A stretch of 64,000 nucleotides of DNA, from positions 1 through 64,000 of the forward strand of contig JANFNE010000076.1 in the NCBI GenBank assembly GCA_024867545.1. Reading direction: 5' to 3'. Both the position numbers and the translations under genes were made by a program. Source of the stretch: Phytopythium helicoides. Lineage: Eukaryota > Oomycota > Peronosporomycetes > Pythiales > Pythiaceae. Numbering within the stretch: position 1 is the stretch's first letter; every line of letters starts with the position of its first letter. The notes beneath the pieces were generated by a model. It saw only the letters and a program-made list of their open reading frames with translations, searched no databases and was not told the DNA's origin. Of this stretch, positions 13,141 to 26,000 are shown one piece after another.

Positions 13141-13610
13141 CGGCTCACAGCTCCTTGCTGCCAGGTCACTTGCGGACTGCGTGTGCGTGTGTGTTCATCG
13201 TCTTGTTCTTGCTCTCGGTCTTGCTCTCGGTCTTGCTCTCGGTCTTGCTCTCGGTCTTGCTCTCGGTCTTGCTCTTCCTCTTGCTCTTGACCGTGTGGTC
13301 GGAGGTTTGCTTTCGCTTCCATCGCCATTGCCGATTCCACTGCCGATTCCACTGCCGATTCCACTGTCGATTCCACTGCCGAGCCCATTGTCGTTGCCAC
13401 TGCGGTTGAGGTGGTCGATGACGACGGCTGCCGCGTCTTCGAGAGCATCCTACTACAGATCCATATCCGTGAGGTGAGCACTTCTGTCACACTCCGCGCT
13501 TCATGCTCCGCGCTTCGATCGCATGCTCCGTACCTCCATTCATTCCTCCACGGCTCTCCCAACCACCCCGCTACTGCCACTGCCACTGCAGCTCCGACTT
13601 CGACTTCAAC

Positions 13611-14020
13611 TTCAACCGTAGACTTCCACATCACGCAGTCAGACGCCACGATATGAAGGAACTTGACGCATCGTAGCTCCAAGCGATGTGACGGACGCTT
13701 GCGAACGAATGCCACGATGGCACAGACCGACGACTACCACGTTGCCACGAGCCGAAGTGACGGAAACGAGATGACAGCGACCGAGATCTTGGTCGACTTG
13801 GAGAGGTCAGGTTCTCGACTGCTGTACGACCTTGCAAGATCGAACGTGGACGCGCCTCATGCTCTGGTACAAAACGATGCCCGCCGACGACTGACAGTGC
13901 ACCGAGCTGAACCTGAAGCCGGAAGAGGCAGGCGGTAAGTGCACCGAGTCCATCCGCGCTGTCCCGCGTACAGCTAACACGGCGAAATTCGCCATGAGTA
14001 ACTGCAGTACGCTTCGGGCT
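13611..14020 (+). repeat. Hybrid A/B monomer with doubled variant bases (probable consensus error)
   Basis: This stretch follows the B block and carries single-base insertions at A/B variant sites, each showing both alternatives side by side: AACCGTAG (A: AACCTAG, B: AACGTCG), GTGGACGCG (A: GTGACGCG, B: GTGGCGCG), ATGCCCGCC, GCCGGAAGAGG, CCATCCGCGC and CGGGCTCAATGG. Six such sites are hard to explain by mutation and look like a merged consensus of two monomer types. Confidence 0.75.
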
Positions 14021-17000
14021 CAATGGACTTGATTGGTGCACCCACTCACCCACCAGCTCTCAGCTCCCGGCTCACAGCTCCTTGCTGCCAGGTCACTTGC
14101 GGACTGCGTGTGCGTGTGTGTTCATCGTCTTGTTCTTGCTCTCGGTCTTGCTCTCGGTCTTGCTCTCGGTCTTGCTCTCGGTCTTGCTCTCGGTCTTGCT
14201 CTTCCTCTTGCTCTTGACCGTGTGGTCGGAGGTTTGCTTTCGCTTCCATCGCCATTGCCGATTCCACTGCCGATTCCACTGCCGATTCCACTGTCGATTC
14301 CACTGCCGAGCCCATTGTCGTTGCCACTGCGGTTGAGGTGGTCGATGACGACGGCTGCCGCGTCTTCGAGAGCATCCAACTACAGATCCATATCCGTGAG
14401 GTGAGCACTTCTGTCACACTCCGCGCTTCATGCTCCGCGCTTCGATCGCATGCTCCGTACCTCCATTCATTCCTCCACGGCTCTCCCAACCACCCCGCTA
14501 CTGCCACTGCCACTGCAGCTCCGACTTCGACTTCAACTTCAACCTAGACATCCACATCACGCAGTCAGACGCCACGATATGAAGGAACTTGACGCATCGC
14601 AGCTCCAAGCGATGTGACGGACCTTGTGAACGAATGCCACGATGGCACAGACCGACGACTACCACGTTGCCACGAGCCGAAGTGATGGAAACGAGATGAC
14701 GATGACCAAGATCTTGGTCGACTTGGAGAGGTCAGGTTCTCGACTGCTGTACGACCTTGCAAGATCGAACGTGACGCGCCTCATTCTCTGGTACAAAACG
14801 ATGCCGCCGACGACTGACAGTGCACCGAGCTGAACCTGAAGCCGAAGAGGCAGGCGGTAAGTGCACCGAGTCCACCGCGCTGTCCCGCGTACAGCTAACA
14901 TGGCGAAATTCGCCATGAGTAACTGCAGTACGCTTCGGCTCAATGGACTTGATTGGTGCACCCACTCACCCACCAGCTCTCAGCTCCCGGCTCACAGCTC
15001 CTTGCTGCCAGGTCACTTGCGGACTGCGTGTGCGTGTGTGTTCATCGTCTTGTTCTTGCTCTCGGTCTTGCTCTCGGTCTTGCTCTCGGTCTTGCTCTCG
15101 GTCTTGCTCTCGGTCTTGCTCTTCCTCTTGCTCTTGACCGTGTGGTCGGAGGTTTGCTTTCGCTTCCATCGCCATTGCCGATTCCACTGCCGATTCCACT
15201 GCCGATTCCACTGCCGATTCCACTGCCGAGCCCATTGTCGTTGCCACTGCGGTTGAGGTGGTCGATGACGACGGCTGCCGCGTCTTCGAGAGCATCCAAC
15301 TACAGATCCATATCCGTGAGGTGAGCACTTCTGTCACACTCCGCGCTTCATGCTCCGCGCCTCGATCGCATGCTCCGTACCTCCATTCATTCCTCCACGG
15401 CTCTCCCAACCACCCCGCTACTGCCACTGCCACTGCAGCTCCGACTTCGACTTCGACTTCAACCTAGACATCCACATCACGCAGTCAGACGCCACGATAT
15501 GAAGGAACTTGACGCATCGCAGCTCCAAGCGATGTGACGGACCTTGTGAACGAATGCCACGATGGCACAGACCGACGACTACCACGTTGCCACGAGCCGA
15601 AGTGATGGAAACGAGATGACGATGACCAAGATCTTGGTCGACTTGGAGAGGTCAGGTTCTCGTCTGCTGTACGACCTTGCAAGATCGAACGTGACGCGCC
15701 TCATTCTCTGGTACAAAACGATGCCGCCGACGACTGACAGTGCACCGAGCTGAACCTGAAGCCGAAGAGGCAGGCGGTAAGTGCACCGAGTCCACCGCGC
15801 TGTCCCGCGTACAGCTAACATGGCGAAATTCGCCATGAGTAACTGCAGTACGCTTCGGCTCAATGGACTTGATTGGTGCACCCACTCACCCACCAGCTCT
15901 CAGCTCCCGGCTCACAGCTCCTTGCTGCCAGGTCACTTGCGGACTGCGTGTGCGTGTGTGTTCATCGTCTTGTTCTTGCTCTCGGTCTTGCTCTCGGTCT
16001 TGCTCTCGGTCTTGCTCTCGGTCTTGCTCTCGGTCTTGCTCTTCCTCTTGCTCTTGACCGTGTGGTCGGAGGTTTGCTTTCGCTTCCATCGCCATTGCCG
16101 ATTCCACTGCCGATTCCACTGCCGAGCCCATTGTCGTTGCCACTGCGGTTGAGGTGGTCGATGACGATGGCTGCCGCGTCTTCGAGAGCATCCAACTACA
16201 GATCCATATCCGTGAGGTGAGCACTTCTGTCACACTCCGCGCTTCATGCTCCGCGCTTCGATCGCATGCTCCGTACCTCCATTCATTCCTCCACGGCTCT
16301 CCCAACCACCCCGCTACTGCCACTGCCACTGCAGCTCCGACTTCGACTTCAACTTCAACCTAGACATCCACATCACGCAGTCAGACGCCACGATATGAAG
16401 GAACTTGACGCATCGCAGCTCCAAGCGATGTGACGGACCTTGTGAACGAATGCCACGATGGCACAGACCGACGACTACCACGTTGCCACGAGCCGAAGTG
16501 ATGGAAACGAGATGACGATGACCAAGATCTTGGTCGACTTGGAGAGGTCAGGTTCTCGACTGCTGTACGACCTTGCAAGATCGAACGTGACGCGCCTCAT
16601 TCTCTGGTACAAAACGATGCCGCCGACGACTGACAGTGCACCGAGCTGAACCTGAAGCCGAAGAGGCAGGCGGTAAGTGCACCGAGTCCACCGCGCTGTC
16701 CCGCGTACAGCTAACATGGCGAAATTCGCCATGAGTAACTGCAGTACGCTTCGGCTCAATGGACTTGATTGGTGCACCCACTCACCCACCAGCTCTCAGC
16801 TCCCGGCTCACAGCTCCTTGCTGCCAGGTCACTTGCGGACTGCGTGTGCGTGTGTGTTCATCGTCTTGTTCTTGCTCTCGGTCTTGCTCTCGGTCTTGCT
16901 CTCGGTCTTGCTCTCGGTCTTGCTCTCGGTCTTGCTCTTCCTCTTGCTCTTGACCGTGTGGTCGGAGGTTTGCTTTCGCTTCCATCGCCATTGCCGATTC

Positions 17001-20000
17001 CACTGCCGATTCCACTGCCGATTCCACTGCCGATTCCACTGCCGATTCCACTGCCGAGCCCATTGTCGTTGCCACTGCGGTTGAGGTGGTCGATGACGAC
17101 GGCTGCCGCGTCTTCGAGAGCATCCAACTACAGATCCATATCCGTGAGGTGAGCACTTCTGTCACACTCCGCGCTTCATGCTCCGCGCCTCGATCGCATG
17201 CTCCGTACCTCCATTCATTCCTCCACGGCTCTCCCAACCACCCCGCTACTGCCACTGCCACTGCAGCTCCGACTTCGACTTCAACTTCAACCTAGACATC
17301 CACATCACGCAGTCAGACGCCACGATATGAAGGAACTTGACGCATCGCAGCTCCAAGCGATGTGACGGACCTTGTGAACGAATGCCACGATGGCACAGAC
17401 CGACGACTACCACGTTGCCACGAGCCGAAGTGATGGAAACGAGATGACGATGACCAAGATCTTGGTCGACTTGGAGAGGTCAGGTTCTCGACTGCTGTAC
17501 GACCTTGCAAGATCGAACGTGACGCGCCTCATTCTCTGGTACAAAACGATGCCGCCGACGACTGACAGTGCACCGAGCTGAACCTGAAGCCGAAGAGGCA
17601 GGCGGTAAGTGCACCGAGTCCACCGCGCTGTCCCGCGTACAGCTAACATGGCGAAATTCGCCATGAGTAACTGCAGTACGCTTCGGCTCAATGGACTTGA
17701 TTGGTGCACCCACTCACCCACCAGCTCTCAGCTCCCGGCTCACAGCTCCTTGCTGCCAGGTCACTTGCGGACTGCGTGTGCGTGTGTGTTCATCGTCTTG
17801 TTCTTGCTCTCGGTCTTGCTCTCGGTCTTGCTCTCGGTCTTGCTCTCGGTCTTGCTCTCGGTCTTGCTCTCGGTCTTGCTCTTCCTCTTGCTCTTGACCG
17901 TGTGGTCGGAGGTTTGCTTTCGCTTCCATCGCCACTGCCGATTCCACTGTCGATTCCACTGCCGAGCCCATTGTCGTTGCCACTGCGGTTGAGGTGGTCG
18001 ATGACGACGGCTGCCGCGTCTTCGAGAGCATCCAACTACAGATCCATATCCGTGAGGTGAGCACTTCTGTCACACTCCGCGCTTCATGCTCCGCGCTTCG
18101 ATCGCATGCTCCGTACCTCCATTCATTCCTCCACGGCTCTCCCAACCACCCCGCTACTGCCACTGCCACTGCAGCTCCGACTTCGACTTCAACTTCAACC
18201 TAGACATCCACATCACGCAGTCAGACGCCACGATATGAAGGAACTTGACGCATCGCAGCTCCAAGCGATGTGACGGACCTTGTGAACGAATGCCACGATG
18301 GCACAGACCGACGACTACCACGTTGCCACGAGCCGAAGTGATGGAAACGAGATGACGATGACCAAGATCTTGGTCGACTTGGAGAGGTCAGGTTCTCGAC
18401 TGCTGTACGACCTTGCAAGATCGAACGTGACGCGCCTCATTCTCTGGTACAAAACGATGCCGCCGACGACTGACAGTGCACCGAGCTGAACCTGAAGCCG
18501 AAGAGGCAGGCGGTAAGTGCACCGAGTCCACCGCGCTGTCCCGCGTACAGCTAACATGGCGAAATTCGCCATGAGTAACTGCAGTACGCTTCGGCTCAAT
18601 GGACTTGATTGGTGCACCCACTCACCCACCAGCTCTCAGCTCCCGGCTCACAGCTCCTTGCTGCCAGGTCACTTGCGGACTGCGTGTGCGTGTGTGTTCA
18701 TCGTCTTGTTCTTGCTCTCGGTCTTGCTCTCGGTCTTGCTCTCGGTCTTGCTCTCGGTCTTGCTCTCGGTCTTGCTCTTGACCGTGTGGTCGGAGGTTTG
18801 CTTTCGCTTCCATCGCCATTGCCGATTCCACTGTCGATTCCACTGCCGAGCCCATTGTCGTTGCCACTGCGGTTGAGGTGGTCGATGACGATGGCTGCCG
18901 CGTCTTCGAGAGCATCCAACTACAGATCCATATCCGTGAGGTGAGCACTTCTGTCACACTCCGCGCTTCATGCTCCGCGCTTCGATCGCATGCTCCGTAC
19001 CTCCATTCATTCCTCCACGGCTCTCCCAACCACCCCGCTACTGCCACTGCCACTGCAGCTCCGACTTCGACTTCAACTTCAACCTAGACATCCACATCAC
19101 GCAGTCAGACGCCACGATATGAAGGAACTTGACGCATCGCAGCTCCAAGCGATGTGACGGACCTTGTGAACGAATGCCACGATGGCACAGACCGACGACT
19201 ACCACGTTGCCACGAGCCGAAGTGATGGAAACGAGATGACGATGACCAAGATCTTGGTCGACTTGGAGAGGTCAGGTTCTCGACTGCTGTACGACCTTGC
19301 AAGATCGAACGTGACGCGCCTCATTCTCTGGTACAAAACGATGCCGCCGACGACTGACAGTGCACCGAGCTGAACCTGAAGCCGAAGAGGCAGGCGGTAA
19401 GTGCACCGAGTCCACCGCGCTGTCCCGCGTACAGCTAACATGGCGAAATTCGCCATGAGTAACTGCAGTACGCTTCGGCTCAATGGACTTGATTGGTGCA
19501 CCCACTCACCCACCAGCTCTCAGCTCCCGGCTCACAGCTCCTTGCTGCCAGGTCACTTGCGGACTGCGTGTGCGTGTGTGTTCATCGTCTTGTTCTTGCT
19601 CTCGGTCTTGCTCTCGGTCTTGCTCTCGGTCTTGCTCTCGGTCTTGCTCTCGGTCTTGCTCTCGGTCTTGCTCTTCCTCTTGCTCTTGACCGTGTGGTCG
19701 GAGGTTTGCTTTCGCTTCCATCGCCACTGCCGATTCCACTGTCGATTCCACTGCCGAGCCCATTGTCGTTGCCACTGCGGTTGAGGTGGTCGATGACGAC
19801 GGCTGCCGCGTCTTCGAGAGCATCCAACTACAGATCCATATCCGTGAGGTGAGCACTTCTGTCACACTCCGCGCTTCATGCTCCGCGCCTCGATCGCATG
19901 CTCCGTACCTCCATTCATTCCTCCACGGCTCTCCCAACCACCCCGCTACTGCCACTGCCACTGCAGCTCCGACTTCGACTTCAACTTCAACCTAGACATC

Positions 20001-23000
20001 CACATCACGCAGTCAGACGCCACGATATGAAGGAACTTGACGCATCGCAGCTCCAAGCGATGTGACGGACCTTGTGAACGAATGCCACGATGGCACAGAC
20101 CGACGACTACCACGTTGCCACGAGCCGAAGTGATGGAAACGAGATGACGATGACCAAGATCTTGGTCGACTTGGAGAGGTCAGGTTCTCGACTGCTGTAC
20201 GACCTTGCAAGATCGAACGTGACGCGCCTCATTCTCTGGTACAAAACGATGCCGCCGACGACTGACAGTGCACCGAGCTGAACCTGAAGCCGAAGAGGCA
20301 GGCGGTAAGTGCACCGAGTCCACCGCGCTGTCCCGCGTACAGCTAACATGGCGAAATTCGCCATGAGTAACTGCAGTACGCTTCGGCTCAATGGACTTGA
20401 TTGGTGCACCCACTCACCCACCAGCTCTCAGCTCCCGGCTCACAGCTCCTTGCTGCCAGGTCACTTGCGGACTGCGTGTGCGTGTGTGTTCATCGTCTTG
20501 TTCTTGCTCTCGGTCTTGCTCTCGGTCTTGCTCTCGGTCTTGCTCTCGGTCTTGCTCTCGGTCTTGCTCTCGGTCTTGCTCTTCCTCTTGCTCTTGACCG
20601 TGTGGTCGGAGGTTTGCTTTCGCTTCCATCGCCACTGCCGATTCCACTGTCGATTCCACTGCCGAGCCCATTGTCGTTGCCACTGCGGTTGAGGTGGTCG
20701 ATGACGACGGCTGCCGCGTCTTCGAGAGCATCCAACTACAGATCCATATCCGTGAGGTGAGCACTTCTGTCACACTCCGCGCTTCATGCTCCGCGCTTCG
20801 ATCGCATGCTCCGTACCTCCATTCATTCCTCCACGGCTCTCCCAACCACCCCGCTACTGCCACTGCCACTGCAGCTCCGACTTCGACTTCAACTTCAACC
20901 TAGACATCCACATCACGCAGTCAGACGCCACGATATGAAGGAACTTGACGCATCGCAGCTCCAAGCGATGTGACGGACCTTGTGAACGAATGCCACGATG
21001 GCACAGACCGACGACTACCACGTTGCCACGAGCCGAAGTGATGGAAACGAGATGACGATGACCAAGATCTTGGTCGACTTGGAGAGGTCAGGTTCTCGAC
21101 TGCTGTACGACCTTGCAAGATCGAACGTGACGCGCCTCATTCTCTGGTACAAAACGATGCCGCCGACGACTGACAGTGCACCGAGCTGAACCTGAAGCCG
21201 AAGAGGCAGGCGGTAAGTGCACCGAGTCCACCGCGCTGTCCCGCGTACAGCTAACATGGCGAAATTCGCCATGAGTAACTGCAGTACGCTTCGGCTCAAT
21301 GGACTTGATTGGTGCACCCACTCACCCACCAGCTCTCAGCTCCCGGCTCACAGCTCCTTGCTGCCAGGTCACTTGCGGACTGCGTGTGCGTGTGTGTTCA
21401 TCGTCTTGTTCTTGCTCTCGGTCTTGCTCTCGGTCTTGCTCTCGGTCTTGCTCTCGGTCTTGCTCTCGGTCTTGCTCTCGGTCTTGCTCTTCCTCTTGCT
21501 CTTGACCGTGTGGTCGGAGGTTTGCTTTCGCTTCCATCGCCACTGCCGATTCCACTGTCGATTCCACTGCCGAGCCCATTGTCGTTGCCACTGCGGTTGA
21601 GGTGGTCGATGACGACGGCTGCCGCGTCTTCGAGAGCATCCAACTACAGATCCATATCCGTGAGGTGAGCACTTCTGTCACACTCCGCGCTTCATGCTCC
21701 GCGCTTCGATCGCATACTCCGTACCTCCATTCATTCCTCCACGGCTCTCCCAACCACCCCGCTACTGCCACTGCCACTGCAGCTCCGACTTCGACTTCAA
21801 CTTCAACCTAGACATCCACATCACGCAGTCAGACGCCACGATATGAAGGAACTTGACGCATCGCAGCTCCAAGCGATGTGACGGACCTTGTGAACGAATG
21901 CCACGATGGCACAGACCGACGACTACCACGTTGCCACGAGCCGAAGTGATGGAAACGAGATGACGATGACCAAGATCTTGGTCGACTTGGAGAGGTCAGG
22001 TTCTCGTCTGCTGTACGACCTTGCAAGATCGAACGTGACGCGCCTCATTCTCTGGTACAAAACGATGCCGCCGACGACTGACAGTGCACCGAGCTGAACC
22101 TGAAGCCGAAGAGGCAGGCGGTAAGTGCACCGAGTCCACCGCGCTGTCCCGCGTACAGCTAACATGGCGAAATTCGCCATGAGTAACTGCAGTACGCTTC
22201 GGCTCAATGGACTTGATTGGTGCACCCACTCACCCACCAGCTCTCAGCTCCCGGCTCACAGCTCCTTGCTGCCAGGTCACTTGCGGACTGCGTGTGCGTG
22301 TGTGTTCATCGTCTTGTTCTTGCTCTCGGTCTTGCTCTCGGTCTTGCTCTCGGTCTTGCTCTCGGTCTTGCTCCTCCTCTTGCTCTTGACCGTGTGGTCG
22401 GAGGTTTGCTTTCGCTTCCATCGCCATTGCCGATTCCACTGTCGATTCCACTGCCGAGCCCATTGTCGTTGCCACTGCGGTTGAGGTGGTCGATGACGAT
22501 GGCTGCCGCGTCTTCGAGAGCATCCAACTACAGATCCATATCCGTGAGGTGAGCACTTCTGTCACACTCCGCGCTTCATGCTCCGCGCTTCGATCGCATG
22601 CTCCGTACCTCCATTCATTCCTCCACGGCTCTCCCAACCACCCCGCTACTGCCACTGCCACTGCAGCTCCGACTTCGACTTCAACTTCAACCTAGACATC
22701 CACATCACGCAGTCAGACGCCACGATATGAAGGAACTTGACGCATCGCAGCTCCAAGCGATGTGACGGACCTTGTAAACGAATGCCACGATGGCACAGAC
22801 CGACGACTACCACGTTGCCACGAGCCGAAGTGATGGAAACGAGATGACGATGACCAAGATCTTGGTCGACTTGGAGAGGTCAGGTTCTCGACTGCTGTAC
22901 GACCTTGCAAGATCGAACGTGACGCGCCTCATTCTCTGGTACAAAACGATGCCGCCGACGACTGACAGTGCACCGAGCTGAACCTGAAGCCGAAGAGGCA

Positions 23001-26000
23001 GGCGGTAAGTGCACCGAGTCCACCGCGCTGTCCCGCGTACAGCTAACATGGCGAAATTCGCCATGAGTAACTGCAGTACGCTTCGGCTCAATGGACTTGA
23101 TTGGTGCACCCACTCACCCACCAGCTCTCAGCTCCCGGCTCACAGCTCCTTGCTGCCAGGTCACTTGCGGACTGCGTGTGCGTGTGTGTTCATCGTCTTG
23201 TTCTTGCTCTCGGTCTTGCTCTCGGTCTTGCTCTCGGTCTTGCTCTCGGTCTTGCTCTCGGTCTTGCTCTCGGTCTTGCTCTTCCTCTTGCTCTTGACCG
23301 TGTGGTCGGAGGTTTGCTTTCGCTTCCATCGCCACTGCCGATTCCACTGTCGATTCCACTGCCGAGCCCATTGTCGTTGCCACTGCGGTTGAGGTGGTCG
23401 ATGACGACGGCTGCCGCGTCTTCGAGAGCATCCAACTACAGATCCATATCCGTGAGGTGAGCACTTCTGTCACACTCCGCGCTTCATGCTCCGCGCTTCG
23501 ATCGCATGCTCCGTACCTCCATTCATTCCTCCACGGCTCTCCCAACCACCCCGCTACTGCCACTGCCACTGCAGCTCCGACTTCGACTTCGACTTCGACT
23601 TCGACTTCGACTTCAACCTAGACATCCACATCACGCAGTCAGACGCCACGATATGAAGGAACTTGACGCATCGCAGCTCCAAGCGATGTGACGGACCTTG
23701 TGAACGAATGCCACGATGGCACAGACCGACGACTACCACGTTGCCACGAGCCGAAGTGATGGAAACGAGATGACGATGACCAAGATCTTGGTCGACTTGG
23801 AGAGGTCAGGTTCTCGACTGCTGTACGACCTTGCAAGATCGAACGTGACGCGCCTCATTCTCTGGTACAAAACGATGCCGCCGACGACTGACAGTGCACC
23901 GAGCTGAACCTGAAGCCGAAGAGGCAGGCGGTAAGTGCACCGAGTCCACCGCGCTGTCCCGCGTACAGCTAACATGGCGAAATTCGCCATGAGTAACTGC
24001 AGTACGCTTCGGCTCAATGGACTTGATTGGTGCACCCACTCACCCACCAGCTCTCAGCTCCCGGCTCACAGCTCCTTGCTGCCAGGTCACTTGCGGACTG
24101 CGTGTGCGTGTGTGTTCATCGTCTTGTTCTTGCTCTCGGTCTTGCTCTCGGTCTTGCTCTCGGTCTTGCTCTCGGTCTTGCTCTTCCTCTTGCTCTTGAC
24201 CGTGTGGTCGGAGGTTTGCTTTCGCTTCCATCGCCATTGCCGATTCCACTGCCGATTCCACTGCCGATTCCACTGTCGATTCCACTGCCGAGCCCATTGT
24301 CGTTGCCACTGCGGTTGAGGTGGTCGATGACGACGGCTGCCGCGTCTTCGAGAGCATCCAACTACAGATCCATATCCGTGAGGTGAGCACTTCTGTCACA
24401 CTCCGCGCTTCATGCTCCGCGCTTCGATCGCATGCTCCGTACCTCCATTCATTCCTCCACGGCTCTCCCAACCACCCCGCTACTGCCACTGCCACTGCAG
24501 CTCCGACTTCGACTTCGACTTCGACTTCGACTTCGACTTCAACCTAGACATCCACATCACGCAGTCAGACGCCACGATATGAAGGAACTTGACGCATCGC
24601 AGCTCCAAGCGATGTGACGGACCTTGTGAACGAATGCCACGATGGCACAGACCGACGACTACCACGTTGCCACGAGCCGAAGTGATGGAAACGAGATGAC
24701 GATGACCAAGATCTTGGTCGACTTGGAGAGGTCAGGTTCTCGACTGCTGTACGACCTTGCAAGATCGAACGTGACGCGCCTCATTCTCTGGTACAAAACG
24801 ATGCCGCCGACGACTGACAGTGCACCGAGCTGAACCTGAAGCCGAAGAGGCAGGCGGTAAGTGCACCGAGTCCACCGCGCTGTCCCGCGTACAGCTAACA
24901 TGGCGAAATTCGCCATGAGTAACTGCAGTACGCTTCGGCTCAATGGACTTGATTGGTGCACCCACTCACCCACCAGCTCTCAGCTCCCGGCTCACAGCTC
25001 CTTGCTGCCAGGTCACTTGCGGACTGCGTGTGCGTGTGTGTTCATCGTCTTGTTCTTGCTCTCGGTCTTGCTCTCGGTCTTGCTCTCGGTCTTGCTCTCG
25101 GTCTTGCTCCTCCTCTTGCTCTTGACCGTGTGGTCGGAGGTTTGCTTTCGCTTCCATCGCCATTGCCGATTCCACTGTCGATTCCACTGCCGAGCCCATT
25201 GTCGTTGCCACTGCGGTTGAGGTGGTCGATGACGATGGCTGCCGCGTCTTCGAGAGCATCCAACTACAGATCCATATCCGTGAGGTGAGCACTTCTGTCA
25301 CACTCCGCGCTTCATGCTCCGCGCTTCGATCGCATGCTCCGTACCTCCATTCATTCCTCCACGGCTCTCCCAACCACCCCGCTACTGCCACTGCCACTGC
25401 AGCTCCGACTTCGACTTCAACTTCAACCTAGACATCCACATCACGCAGTCAGACGCCACGATATGAAGGAACTTGACGCATCGCAGCTCCAAGCGATGTG
25501 ACGGACCTTGTGAACGAATGCCACGATGGCACAGACCGACGACTACCACGTTGCCACGAGCCGAAGTGATGGAAACGAGATGACGATGACCAAGATCTTG
25601 GTCGACTTGGAGAGGTCAGGTTCTCGACTGCTGTACGACCTTGCAAGATCGAACGTGACGCGCCTCATTCTCTGGTACAAAACGATGCCGCCGACGACTG
25701 ACAGTGCACCGAGCTGAACCTGAAGCCGAAGAGGCAGGCGGTAAGTGCACCGAGTCCACCGCGCTGTCCCGCGTACAGCTAACATGGCGAAATTCGCCAT
25801 GAGTAACTGCAGTACGCTTCGGCTCAATGGACTTGATTGGTGCACCCACTCACCCACCAGCTCTCAGCTCCCGGCTCACAGCTCCTTGCTGCCAGGTCAC
25901 TTGCGGACTGCGTGTGCGTGTGTGTTCATCGTCTTGTTCTTGCTCTCGGTCTTGCTCTCGGTCTTGCTCTCGGTCTTGCTCTCGGTCTTGCTCCTCCTCT

